NCBI GenBank assembly: GCA_964392965.1
Contig: CAYMSA010000055.1
Location: forward strand, 1-11,621
DNA length: 11,621 bases
Source of the DNA: CAYMSA01 sp964392965
GTDB lineage: Bacteria > Actinomycetota > Coriobacteriia > Anaerosomatales > Anaerosomataceae
Direction: 5' to 3'
Position numbers and translations under genes: made by a program. The notes beneath the pieces were generated by a model. It saw only the letters and a list, made by a program, of their open reading frames with translations. It was not told the origin of the DNA and ran no database searches. Position 1 is the first letter of the stretch, and the number at the start of each line of letters is the position of its first letter. Shown in pieces: positions 1 through 7,249 of this stretch.

Positions 1-1
1 C

Positions 2-550
2 CACGATGGAGACGCCCATCTCCTGGTCCGGCGAGAGCACGATGCCGCCGCCGTCCACTTCCGCGAGGCGGTGGAGCTTCTCGAATCCTTCGATCACGGC
101 CGAGCGCGTGAGCGCGGGCATGTCGGCGCCGTACGACAGGATGGTCTCGTAGCCGCGTGCGAAGACCTGCGCGAACGCGTCGTTGTAGTGCTCGTCGAAG
201 CTCGCGCCGGCATCGCCGATGACCGTGAGCGCGCGCGGCCACTCGCCGGCGTCGGCGAGGACCTGCTCCATGACGGCCACGTTCGCCGCAGGCGTCGTCG
301 AGATGATGATGTCGTAGGTGTCCACCGGCTCGCCCGCAGGTCGCTCGGCGGTCTGTCTCGCCTCGAGGTCGGCGAGCGCGTCACAGGTGACCTCGAGCAC
401 GTCGAAGAACATGCAGTGGTAGAGCCACGCAGCGACCTCGGGCGTGTACCAGCCGTCCTTGATGGTGCTGAGGCGCGTCTTCACGAGGCCCGGGACGGGC
501 GGCTTGCTGAAGACGAGGACGGCGTTGCGGCGTGTCGAAGGTGTGCTCAT
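2..550 (-). CDS. DUF2064/TIGR04282-type glycosyltransferase-like protein, C-terminus cut by window edge
   Basis: The visible part is 183 residues, in frame to the window edge. It resembles the DUF2064 (TIGR04282, 'transferase 1') family, which has a nucleotide-sugar-transferase (GT-A) fold related to nucleotidyltransferases. Supporting features are an N-terminal strand followed by KPPVPGLVKTRL (residues 16-27), the family's nucleotide-binding signature, and GADMP (141-145), the family's G-x-D-x-P acidic motif that probably binds metal. The segment after it (LSPDQEMGVSIV) stands where many members have a DGG motif, so this copy is slightly atypical. The ATG at 550 is preceded by GGAAG at suitable spacing. 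The gene lies 79 bp downstream of the MFS gene on the same strand, so the two may be co-transcribed. Family size is usually about 200-230 residues, so only a short C-terminal piece is missing. The substrate is unknown. Confidence 0.8.
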   Translation of the reverse strand, partial: MSTPSTRRNAVLVFSKPPVPGLVKTRLSTIKDGWYTPEVAAWLYHCMFFDVLEVTCDALADLEARQTAERPAGEPVDTYDIIISTTPAANVAVMEQVLADAGEWPRALTVIGDAGASFDEHYNDAFAQVFARGYETILSYGADMPALTRSAVIEGFEKLHRLAEVDGGGIVLSPDQEMGVSIV

Positions 551-629
551 GCAGCTGCTTCCGGTCGGAGTCGTGCGCACATCGTACCGTGCCTGCAGGC
601 CGGGTGGCGAGCGCTGGTGCGTCTCGGCC

Positions 630-1817
630 CTACGCTTCGTGTCCCTCGGCAAGCGACGTCCGGCGTGCCCAAACGGCGTAGACCGCCACGCCCACCGCCA
701 GGATGGGGAGACAGGCGAGGAGCATCGTCGTATAGCCGTACGCGTGGGCGATGGCGCCGCCCAGGGCCGGTCCGATCGCGTAGCCGACGTCCGTGCCGAG
801 CAGGAACGTCGACATCGCCACACCGCTTCGTCCGGGCGTTTCGAGCTGGCCACAACGTCCCTGGATCGACGGCCACGCGGTTCCGCTGCCGAGCGCCTTA
901 CACGCTGCCGAGACGAGGATCAGCCACAGCTGGTTCGAGAAGGCGATGAGCAGCACGGCCGCCGCCTCGATAATGGCCGAGGGGTAGTAGACCGCCGAGA
1001 GGCCACGTGCGTCGGCGCGGCGTCCCGCGAGAGGGCGCGAGATGAGGAGTGTGAGTGCGTTCACCGTGAAGAAGAGCGAGATCCCGACGATGCCGCGATC
1101 GTCGCCGATGAGCACGATGAATGTGGCGATGACGCCCCAGATGATGGCGAAGACGCAGATCACCGCTGCGAGCGGCAGGCACTTGAGGCTGATGAAGTCG
1201 CCGATGCCGGTGGGCCGGAACGAGGAGGGGCTGTCACTCGGCGCAGCGGCCTTCACCCGAAAGAGGAGCGGGAGACTCGCTAGTGCCACGGCCGCGCCGA
1301 CGAGGAACATGGGCACGTAACCGAAGTGGTCGCTCAGGAACACCCCGAGCGCGGGGCCGAGCGCGCCTGCGAAGACGTAGGAGAGACTGAACCAGCTCAT
1401 ACCCTCGCCACGGCGCGAGAAGGGGATCGTGCTGATCGCCATGGTGGCGACGGCCGTCCCGAAGAGCGCATAGAAGAACCCGTGCGCCACTCTCAGTGCT
1501 ATGAGCGTGCCGAACCCGGGAGCGAACGCGTAGCCGACGAGCGCGAGGCAGTCGATGACGATGGCTGTGCCGATGATGCGCCTGCGGCCCATGCGGTCGG
1601 CCAGGAAGCCGCTCAGCGGGCGGGCGAAGACGGCGATGAACATGAAGGCGCTCGCGATGAAGCCGGCGAGAACGAGCGTGGCACCGCGTGTGGTGGCGTA
1701 CCGTGCGATGACCGGCGTGACCATGTTGTACGTGAAGAGGCCGACCGTCTGGATGGCGATGAGGAACAGGAAGTCGACCGTCCACAGCCGTTGACGCGCT
1801 ACGCCGCTTGCCGACAC
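630..1817 (-). CDS. MFS (major facilitator superfamily) transporter
   Basis: This is a 395-residue integral membrane protein with about 12 hydrophobic segments, the normal size for a 12-helix MFS carrier. The MFS signature (motif A) lies in the loop after the second helix: G-F-L-A-D-R-M-G-R-R-R-I, residues 70-81. A longer cytoplasmic stretch rich in Ser/Pro near the middle separates the two six-helix halves. I chose the GTG at 1817 because a strong Shine-Dalgarno (AGGGGGG) sits 5 nt upstream; the frame stays open to an ATG at 1868, but that start would add 17 residues and bury the ribosome site. The sequence suggests a drug-efflux-like or small-metabolite exporter subgroup, but the substrate cannot be read. 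It lies upstream of the DUF2064 gene on the same strand and follows the hairpin that ends the redox operon, so it probably has its own promoter. Confidence 0.88.
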   Translation of the reverse strand: MSASGVARQRLWTVDFLFLIAIQTVGLFTYNMVTPVIARYATTRGATLVLAGFIASAFMFIAVFARPLSGFLADRMGRRRIIGTAIVIDCLALVGYAFAPGFGTLIALRVAHGFFYALFGTAVATMAISTIPFSRRGEGMSWFSLSYVFAGALGPALGVFLSDHFGYVPMFLVGAAVALASLPLLFRVKAAAPSDSPSSFRPTGIGDFISLKCLPLAAVICVFAIIWGVIATFIVLIGDDRGIVGISLFFTVNALTLLISRPLAGRRADARGLSAVYYPSAIIEAAAVLLIAFSNQLWLILVSAACKALGSGTAWPSIQGRCGQLETPGRSGVAMSTFLLGTDVGYAIGPALGGAIAHAYGYTTMLLACLPILAVGVAVYAVWARRTSLAEGHEA

Positions 1818-1858
1818 GTTCTCCCCCCTGCCGTTCCTCAGGCCCGCTCCTCGTGGCG

Positions 1859-1867
1859 AGTATCGCA
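1859..1867 (-). promoter_or_regulatory. possible extended -10 promoter for the MFS gene
   Basis: On the minus strand TGC-GATACT reads as an extended -10 element (TGn plus a 4/6 match to TATAAT), about 40 nt upstream of the GTG start. No convincing -35 is visible. This is a weak call, supported mainly by the need for a promoter between the terminator-like hairpin and the MFS gene. Confidence 0.25.
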
Positions 1868-1939
1868 CAACGACGGGAGGGAGGGGTGCGCTCCCCGGCG
1901 GCAGGTCGGGTGCACGTGCATCCCAAGCGCGCGCAAAGC

Positions 1940-1964
1940 GGGGGCCCCGTACTCCGGGGCCCCC
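1940..1964 (-). terminator. GC-rich hairpin downstream of the cytochrome/molybdoprotein operon
   Basis: A perfect 10-bp stem (GGGGGCCCCG / CGGGGCCCCC) has a 5-nt loop (1950-1954). It lies 42 bp past the stop of the last operon gene. On the minus strand the hairpin is followed by GCTTTG, so the T-run is short, and intrinsic termination is plausible but not ideal. Each arm contains the 8-bp palindrome GGGGCCCC. The remaining 1818-2006 intergenic sequence shows no gene. Confidence 0.6.
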
Positions 1965-2006
1965 ATCGCAGACGCTTCTCGTTCTGGCAGTCGCCAGGAA
2001 TCACTA

Positions 2007-3071
2007 TCAGTACACTGTGAACACCGTGGACGCCGCCAGTGGCGACACCGTGCCGTCCGCCGTGACCGCGCGAGCGGTGAGCTCATAGGTCCCGGCCGCC
2101 TCCGGCGTGTAGGTGAAGTACCAGTACACCCACTTGCTCGCCGTGGCATCTTCCACATCGTAGGTCGTCCAGTGCTCGCCACCGTCGAGCGAGAACTCGA
2201 CGGCCGCAACCGGGGTTCCGTAGTCGTCAGCGTAGCCCTCGAAGGTGATGGGCTCGCCCGCGAGGAACATCGCGTCTCCGGCGTAGTTCATGATGTCAAC
2301 CTTCGTCCGGTACTCGGCGCTCGCCTGTTCGAGCTCCGGGAGAACCTCCTCGGTCGTGAACTCGATGTTGGCCACCTTGCGCGTGAAGTACTTGGCCGTG
2401 GTACCCGGCATCCAGAGCTGGACGGCCGCCCCCTCCGTAGCGGGGAGCGGCTGGCCGTTCACCTGGTAGACGAGCAGCGCTTCGTTCTCGAGCGCGTAGG
2501 AGAGCGGGATCGCGGTGGCGTGACCGTCCGCGCCGGTGAGCGTGACGGTGTTCACGTCGGGCGCAAGCCCCGACATCTCGACGACGTCCGACAGCGGCAC
2601 ACCGGTCACCTCGGCCGTTGCGATCGCGGAACTCGTTCCACAGGAGCAGGTCATGATCTTCGATGCGCTGTTCTTCTCGGCCATCTCGCCGAGATTGACC
2701 GCGTACGCCTTGGTGAGGTCACCGCCGATGTTCACCCAGTAGTCCGTGGTTACCTTGCCGTCGGTGGTCATCGACGTCGACGTTCCGCAGAGCGCCGTCA
2801 CGATGGTTCCGAAGATGCTGAACACCTCATCGGACGGGGTGATCACGTTCTGGTCGAAGCCGAACTCGCCTTCGACTCGCGCGACGGTCGTGTAGGCGGC
2901 CGACTCCTCGACGGTGGTGGCCGAGTCCGTGCCCGCCAGACCCGCGGCGGGGGAGTCTCCGGCGGTCCCGATCGGAGCGCCCGGCTGAGACAATCCCGCC
3001 ATCAGTCCGTACGTGCCCGCGAGGGCCGCCGCACCGACTGCACCGGTCAGAGCCTTGATGGTCCGCTTCAT
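2007..3071 (-). CDS. exported sulfite-oxidase-fold (oxidoreductase molybdopterin-binding-like) protein, heme-less
   Basis: This 354-residue protein has an N-terminal signal-like segment (Lys/Arg at 2-6, hydrophobic 8-25, then an Ala/Gly/Thr-rich linker to about 60). There is no twin-arginine motif, so export is probably by Sec. Residues about 70-235 resemble the sulfite-oxidase molybdopterin domain, and residues about 255-354 resemble the Ig-like dimerization domain that follows it (FEGYADDYGTPVAAVEFSLDGG, 273-294, shown here in part: key residues are the GYA and the SLDGG). It is homologous to the C-terminal half of the gene immediately upstream. In that partner the Mo-ligand region reads LQC-TQNPAGG; here it reads TCSCGTSS with Cys142/Cys144, and the GG and GN residues that shape the pterin pocket are absent. 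The cofactor pocket is therefore degenerate or specialised. The ATG at 3071 has a GGGGG ribosome site and lies 16 bp after the cytochrome gene's stop. It could be a partner or accessory subunit rather than an enzyme. Confidence 0.78.
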   Translation of the reverse strand: MKRTIKALTGAVGAAALAGTYGLMAGLSQPGAPIGTAGDSPAAGLAGTDSATTVEESAAYTTVARVEGEFGFDQNVITPSDEVFSIFGTIVTALCGTSTSMTTDGKVTTDYWVNIGGDLTKAYAVNLGEMAEKNSASKIMTCSCGTSSAIATAEVTGVPLSDVVEMSGLAPDVNTVTLTGADGHATAIPLSYALENEALLVYQVNGQPLPATEGAAVQLWMPGTTAKYFTRKVANIEFTTEEVLPELEQASAEYRTKVDIMNYAGDAMFLAGEPITFEGYADDYGTPVAAVEFSLDGGEHWTTYDVEDATASKWVYWYFTYTPEAAGTYELTARAVTADGTVSPLAASTVFTVY

Positions 3072-3087
3072 GTCTTCATCCCCCTTT

Positions 3088-4662
3088 CTAGGACTTGGCG
3101 TTGACCATGATCTCGATGGGAGTCTTGGTCACGCGCCCCGTGTCCGACACGCTCCGGACATGCAGCACGTAGGCGCCCTGGTTCTCAGGTGTGAACGCGA
3201 ACTTCCACGTCACCCACCGTTCGGCAGTGGCGCCGGCGGTGTTGAAGCGGGTCCAGGTCGTTCCGCCGTCCATGGAGAACTCGATCGCCGTGATCGCTTC
3301 GTCATAACCGTGGGCATAGCCTTCGAACGTGTAGGGTTCGCCCACCTTGATGACCTGGCCTTCGTGCGTGTAGAAGATGCCGGCGTTGGGCTTGTTGTAG
3401 TAGCCGCCGTCCCTGTCCTCCCAGCCGTTCCACTGGTAGAAGTTCTCCTCGGGATCGGTGTAGATCACGATCTCGGAGAGCTGCTTCACGAATGCCGGCG
3501 CTGCCGTTCCCTCTACCCAGAGCTGGACGGGATAGCCGTGCACCCAGCGGAGCGGCTTGCCGTCGATCTGGTAGACGAGGTACGCGTCGTAGCCTTCGAA
3601 ATTGCTCGTCAGGATCGGCTCGGCGAACCCGTCCGAGGAGATGGCCATGATGCACGTGGTCGACGGTGACGCTCCCGCCTTCTCGAGCAGCCAGTCAAGC
3701 GGGATGCCCGTGACCACCGAGTTGCCGATGTACGGGCCACCCGCCGGGTTCTGCGTGCACTGAAGCGTCATGGTCGTCGTGACACTCGGCGCCTGCGCGA
3801 TGAGGTCCGCGAGCGTCCAGGTCGTCTCCTTGTCGACGGCACCCGTCACGGTGATGTTCCAGCCGGCGTAGTCGGCCTCGCTGCGTGCGGCGTCAGCAGC
3901 CTCGTTATCGATGCGGAGATAGTCGTTGTCGTAGTAGAGCCACGCGTAGTTGAAGAGGTCCTCCGCCGAGGTCACCATGTCCTGGGTGAACTCGAAGTCT
4001 CCGGTGACGTCGGGGACGTCCACGATGCCGCGGAGCAGCTCGTGCTTGACGGCATCCCAGAGAACCATGCCCTTGCCGTCCTCGGTGGCGTTATGGCAGG
4101 ACATGCAGTCGCCCGTGAAGTCGGGGTTGCTGGTCCCGTAGTGAAGACCGTGCACGAGCGTGCCGAAGCCATACTCTTCGGTCACGTAGTACACATCGTA
4201 GCTGCCGGGGTTGTGGCACCCCTTGCAGGTCTGCGCGGTTATCTGGATGCCGTACGGGTTGCTCAGGTCGGCATGTGCGTAGTCCATCCCGTTGAGCGTC
4301 TCCGCCAGGTCGGCGTGACATGCGTTGCAGCCGCGGTTGTCCGCGTCGAGGTAGTACGTGTTGTAGGAGATCGTCTCTCCGGGCTGGTGGTAGATGCCCG
4401 AGTCGTATTCGGAAGGCGTCCTCTGCACCTCTGTGCCGTCACCCAGCGTGACGACCTTGGGGGCGTACCGCTCGGCGCGCTCGGCCATCCGCGCGTACAT
4501 GTCGGCCACCACTCCGGCGGTGCCCGTCGGCTCCACCGTGCCGGTCGGCTCCTCGGTCTGCCCGCCCGGGGTGCCGCCGCACGCCGTGAGCGCCAGCGCC
4601 ATGCAGGCGATCGCGAGCGCGCAAACGACGACCGCGGTCTTCACGTGTCGCGTCTCTCTCAT
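3088..4662 (-). CDS. triheme c-type cytochrome lipoprotein fused to a sulfite-oxidase-type molybdopterin domain
   Basis: The product is 524 residues. Residues 8-28 form a lipoprotein signal ending in the lipobox LTAC (Cys28), followed by a Gly/Thr/Pro/Glu-rich linker, so the protein is probably anchored on the outer face of the cytoplasmic membrane. Residues about 80-215 hold three CxxCH c-heme sites (Cys112-His116, Cys146-His150, Cys186-His190), with further histidines (92, 130, 171, 174, 207) available as distal ligands. Residues about 265-400 match the oxidoreductase molybdopterin-binding domain: Cys302 in LQCTQNPAGGPYIGN is the expected Mo ligand, followed by TGIPLDWLL, and HGYPVQLWV (375-383) is a second family hallmark. 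Residues about 435-524 are the Ig-like Mo-co dimerization domain. The likely role is an extracytoplasmic molybdoenzyme with a built-in electron wire; substrate and direction are unknown. The ATG at 4662 has GGAGGAGG upstream and overlaps the MerR stop as ATGA. Confidence 0.9.
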   Translation of the reverse strand: MRETRHVKTAVVVCALAIACMALALTACGGTPGGQTEEPTGTVEPTGTAGVVADMYARMAERAERYAPKVVTLGDGTEVQRTPSEYDSGIYHQPGETISYNTYYLDADNRGCNACHADLAETLNGMDYAHADLSNPYGIQITAQTCKGCHNPGSYDVYYVTEEYGFGTLVHGLHYGTSNPDFTGDCMSCHNATEDGKGMVLWDAVKHELLRGIVDVPDVTGDFEFTQDMVTSAEDLFNYAWLYYDNDYLRIDNEAADAARSEADYAGWNITVTGAVDKETTWTLADLIAQAPSVTTTMTLQCTQNPAGGPYIGNSVVTGIPLDWLLEKAGASPSTTCIMAISSDGFAEPILTSNFEGYDAYLVYQIDGKPLRWVHGYPVQLWVEGTAAPAFVKQLSEIVIYTDPEENFYQWNGWEDRDGGYYNKPNAGIFYTHEGQVIKVGEPYTFEGYAHGYDEAITAIEFSMDGGTTWTRFNTAGATAERWVTWKFAFTPENQGAYVLHVRSVSDTGRVTKTPIEIMVNAKS

Positions 4663-5653
4663 CTCATCCTCCTCCTCTGCATCTCTCCAGGAAGCGCCTG
4701 GTCGACGGAGACTTCTCTGATGCGCACGATGCCTCCTCCCGCGTNNNNNNNNNNNNNNNNNNNNNNNNNNNNNNNNNNNNNNNNNNNNNNNNNNNNNNNN
4801 NNNNNNNNNNNNNNNNNNNNNNNNNNNNNNNNNNNNNNNNNNNNGACTCGGCGATGATCTCGCCGAGGTAGTCGCCGCGTATGCGGTAGCCCTCGGAGCG
4901 TATGTGGTCGAGCAGCGCGATGAGTCCGAGCGTCTCCTTGTATCTGCCGGCGTCATCGAGCATGCGGTCGCAGTACATCGTGACGAAGTCGCCCGCCGGC
5001 ACCGTCTCCGCGGTCTCGAAGACCTCGCCGCAGGTGCGGTCGACGAAGATGAAGGCCTCTCCGAAGTACAGCCGTCCGCGGAGAAGGTCCTCCCGGGAGA
5101 TGACACATCCCACCCGGCGGAAGAGCGACAGCGGGTAGCCACGCTCGAGCATCGCGTGCTTGACGAGGCGGAGGTCGAGCTCCCACGCCTCGTATACGCC
5201 TGCTCCCGCCTCCACCGGATCGTCGACTCCGAATCCGTTGATGGGGAAGCGCTGGATCCGTCGCTCGGCGAGCACCTCAAGCGCGATGTGGTCGCATGCA
5301 GGCTTGTGCTGGACGGTGTCGCAGTCGGCGAGGAGGTTCGCGGCGATCTGTCGCGCGATCGAGAGACGCCTGATCTCACCGTCGAGCGCATGGACCTGCT
5401 CGGACATCTGCCGGGCGAGGAAGTCGACATCGCGCCGGTCGAGTACCTCCTTGACCTGCGCGAGCGAGAGACCGATCGCTTTGAGCTGCTGGATCGCGTC
5501 GAGTGTGGCGCATTGATCGAGGCTGTAGTACCGGTAGCCCGTCTGTCTGTCGATGCGTACGGGGACGAGCAGGCCCTGCTCGTGGTAGACGCGGAGCGTC
5601 TTCTCCGAGACACAGTTCAGTTCAGCCATCTGCCCTATCAGCAGCTCGCGCAT
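4659..5653 (-). CDS. MerR-family transcriptional regulator with C-terminal effector-binding domain (interrupted by gap)
   Basis: The 269 residues before the gap show a MerR winged helix-turn-helix: IGQMAELNCVSEKTLRVYHEQGLL (about 6-29; key residues are the K-T-L-R-x-Y core), then TGYRYYS (38-44). A dimerization helix (about 75-112) follows, and then a GyrI/BmrR-like effector-binding region (about 120-269). The gene runs into the N gap at 4844. Past the gap, only one frame stays protein-like (GGGIVRIREVSV and onward) and ends at a TGA (4661-4659) that overlaps the cytochrome start as ATGA. That frame differs from the pre-gap frame if the gap is taken as exactly 100 nt, so the real gap should be 2 mod 3 in length. 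The ATG at 5653 has AGAGG upstream. The gene is translationally coupled to the redox genes and is the obvious candidate to bind the dyad at 5722-5742. The effector is unknown. Confidence 0.85.
4745..4844. other. assembly gap of 100 N inside the MerR gene
   Basis: Exactly 100 undetermined bases, the usual placeholder for a gap of unknown size. Reading frames on the two sides imply a true length of 2 mod 3 if the MerR gene is intact. The family's C-terminal domain probably needs only a few tens of residues here. Confidence 0.97.
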
Positions 5654-5718
5654 GGGTACCTCTACTGGTGAACCTGCGGCGTGCCCTGCTCTCTCGCCTC
5701 AATCTTCGCAGAGACCGC

Positions 5719-5749
5719 TTGACCTTGCCATCAGGGCAAGGTGGAGCAT
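5719..5749 (+). promoter_or_regulatory. MerR-type operator/promoter for the AraC-phosphatase gene
   Basis: The plus strand carries TTGACC (5719-5724), a 19-bp spacer, and the candidate -10 GAGCAT (5744-5749, 3/6 match). Across -35 and spacer lies a perfect inverted repeat, ACCTTGCC (5722-5729) and GGCAAGGT (5735-5742), separated by 5 nt. A dyad inside an over-long 19-bp spacer is the known hallmark of MerR-activated promoters, and ACCTT...AAGGT arms resemble known CueR-type and multidrug-type MerR sites. The MerR gene starts 66 bp away on the opposite strand. Transcription would begin near 5756, leaving about 37 nt of leader before the ATG at 5793. MerR autoregulation from the same site is possible, but no clear minus-strand promoter is seen. 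Confidence 0.75.
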
Positions 5750-5792
5750 CAGGACCATCGGGCCCGGATCATCTCGAATCGGAGGTGCCGTG

Positions 5793-7148
5793 ATGATCGA
5801 GGTGGGTGTCGTTCGTGGTGTCGACGTGCATGATGACACCAAAGGCGCGCGTGACGGCTGCGGAGCGGGCGAGTGCAGCATCCGCGTCGAAGTCTGTGGC
5901 GCGGCAGTCCGCGATGAACGCCGCTCAGATGAGACGGTCCTGTACGCGGCCCGGGGGGCCACATTCACACTACGGGTGGCCGGCGAGGTGTTCCCCCTGG
6001 GCCCGCGTGACGTCTGTCTTCTCGCGCCGGGCACCGAGCATGACGTGGCGTGGGGAGTCGGCACTCCGCCCCTCCGCATCGCCCTCAAGCGACGCATCCT
6101 TCAGGGGCACTTCCTGCCTGTCGCGTGCGGCTGCCCGTTGCTCCTGGAGTTCCTCGTGCAGGGGATGGGCAACGGGACCACGATGCCGTANNNNNNNNNN
6201 NNNNNNNNNNNNNNNNNNNNNNNNNNNNNNNNNNNNNNNNNNNNNNNNNNNNNNNNNNNNNNNNNNNNNNNNNNNNNNNNNNNNNNNNNNGGCTACGAGC
6301 ACCTCGGCAACTTCTACCGGGTATTCAAGGCGCACTTCGGAGTGACGCCGGGCGTCTACGGCCGGGGCGGCGGGGAGGGGGCCTGTGTCGCGCAGAAGCC
6401 GATGTCTCTGCCGTGCGCTCCTAACTTTCGCGACCTCGGTGGCAAGGTGACGGCGTCGGGCGCCTTCGTCCGCACAGGATTGCTCTACCGAAGCGGTGGA
6501 CTGTGCGAGGTGCCCCCCTCCGGCGCCGGTTCACTGCATGAGGCCGGTATCCGCGTCGTGTACGACCTCCGCCAGGGCGGGGAGTGCCGCTCGGAGGAAG
6601 CGCTTCGTCTCGCCGCTGTCGTGACCGAGCGCGTGGTGCCGGACGACGCCGTGCTCTGGATGCCTGCCACCGGTCTCCGGACCGGCCGCATCGATGAGTG
6701 CGGCGCGCCGGGAGAGCACATGATGCGCAACTACCGTGCGGCCGCGCTCCGCTACTGTGACCCCTTCTCGCGTGTGTTGCGCGCCATCGCCGAGGGGCGT
6801 CTGCCGCTTCTCTTCTGCTGCCGGAACGGGAGAGACCGGGCGGGCATCCTGACAGCAGTGATACTGAAGCTGCTCGAGGTTCCGGAGGACTCGATCCTGG
6901 AGGACTACCTGAGGAGCAACGCGGAGCTCCGTGAGCGTAACGAGGTCGACTACAGACGCATGAGCCGGGACGCAGGTATCGCCGAGTCAGAAGTCCTGCG
7001 GTCCTTCTTCGAGGCACGTGAAGAGTATCTCGAGTCGTTCTGGCTCGGCGTGACCGAATCGTTCGGTTCGTTCGAACGGTATGTGAGCAGGGGGCTTCAG
7101 GTGGACCCGGCGACGAGGGAGTTGATACACGCGCAGCTCCTCGAGTGA
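5793..7148 (+). CDS. AraC-family regulator fused to a tyrosine-protein phosphatase domain (interrupted by gap)
   Basis: Pre-gap residues 1-132 form a cupin-like AraC sensor domain: a beta-rich stretch (about 47-98) with the LGPRDVCLLAPGTEHDV pattern typical of AraC N-termini. After the gap, one uninterrupted 285-residue frame begins with the last part of an AraC DNA-binding domain (YEHLGNFYRVFKAHFGVTP, second helix-turn-helix). After a Gly-rich linker of about 15 residues it becomes a whole tyrosine phosphatase of the Y_phosphatase3 type: NFRDLGG, GLLYRSGGL, GIRVVYDLRQGGE and a P-loop C-x5-R (Cys codon 6819-6821, Arg codon 6837-6839). The residue before the catalytic Cys, usually His, is Cys here. 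The C-terminal DYLRSN and ERYVSRGL segments also fit this family. The ATG at 5793 has GGAGG 7 nt upstream; the longer frame from 5652 lacks a ribosome site. The phosphatase substrate and the AraC targets are unknown; the adjacent molybdoenzyme operon is a candidate target. Confidence 0.85.
   Translation: MIEVGVVRGVDVHDDTKGARDGCGAGECSIRVEVCGAAVRDERRSDETVLYAARGATFTLRVAGEVFPLGPRDVCLLAPGTEHDVAWGVGTPPLRIALKRRILQGHFLPVACGCPLLLEFLVQGMGNGTTMPXXXXXXXXXXXXXXXXXXXXXXXXXXXXXXXXXXGYEHLGNFYRVFKAHFGVTPGVYGRGGGEGACVAQKPMSLPCAPNFRDLGGKVTASGAFVRTGLLYRSGGLCEVPPSGAGSLHEAGIRVVYDLRQGGECRSEEALRLAAVVTERVVPDDAVLWMPATGLRTGRIDECGAPGEHMMRNYRAAALRYCDPFSRVLRAIAEGRLPLLFCCRNGRDRAGILTAVILKLLEVPEDSILEDYLRSNAELRERNEVDYRRMSRDAGIAESEVLRSFFEAREEYLESFWLGVTESFGSFERYVSRGLQVDPATRELIHAQLLE
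6191..6290. other. assembly gap of 100 N inside the AraC-phosphatase gene
   Basis: Exactly 100 undetermined bases. The AraC DNA-binding domain needs about 100 residues and only its last quarter is visible after the gap, so the true missing sequence is probably about 250-350 bp rather than 100 (estimated from family size). Confidence 0.97.
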
Positions 7149-7249
7149 CGGTGCATCAGCCCTGGCCGCGTCGCCCCTGCGCCGCACCATGGCCTGCGCC
7201 CCTCGCGCTCGAGCAGTCCAGTACCGCGGCTCTCTCGGTCTCACCTCTC

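Noticed and set aside
1326..3104. Long plus-strand open frame (592 codons) across the MFS and sulfite-oxidase-like genes
   Set aside because: It crosses two real minus-strand genes and a terminator, and its composition is the typical high-GC shadow pattern with no recognisable domain.
4904..5671. Plus-strand open frame antisense to the MerR gene
   Set aside because: It is a shadow of the MerR coding frame; no family features and no ribosome site.
5652..5792. N-terminal extension of the AraC-phosphatase from the GTG/ATG region at 5652
   Set aside because: It would cover the MerR-type promoter and overlap the divergent MerR start; the ATG at 5793 has a proper ribosome site.
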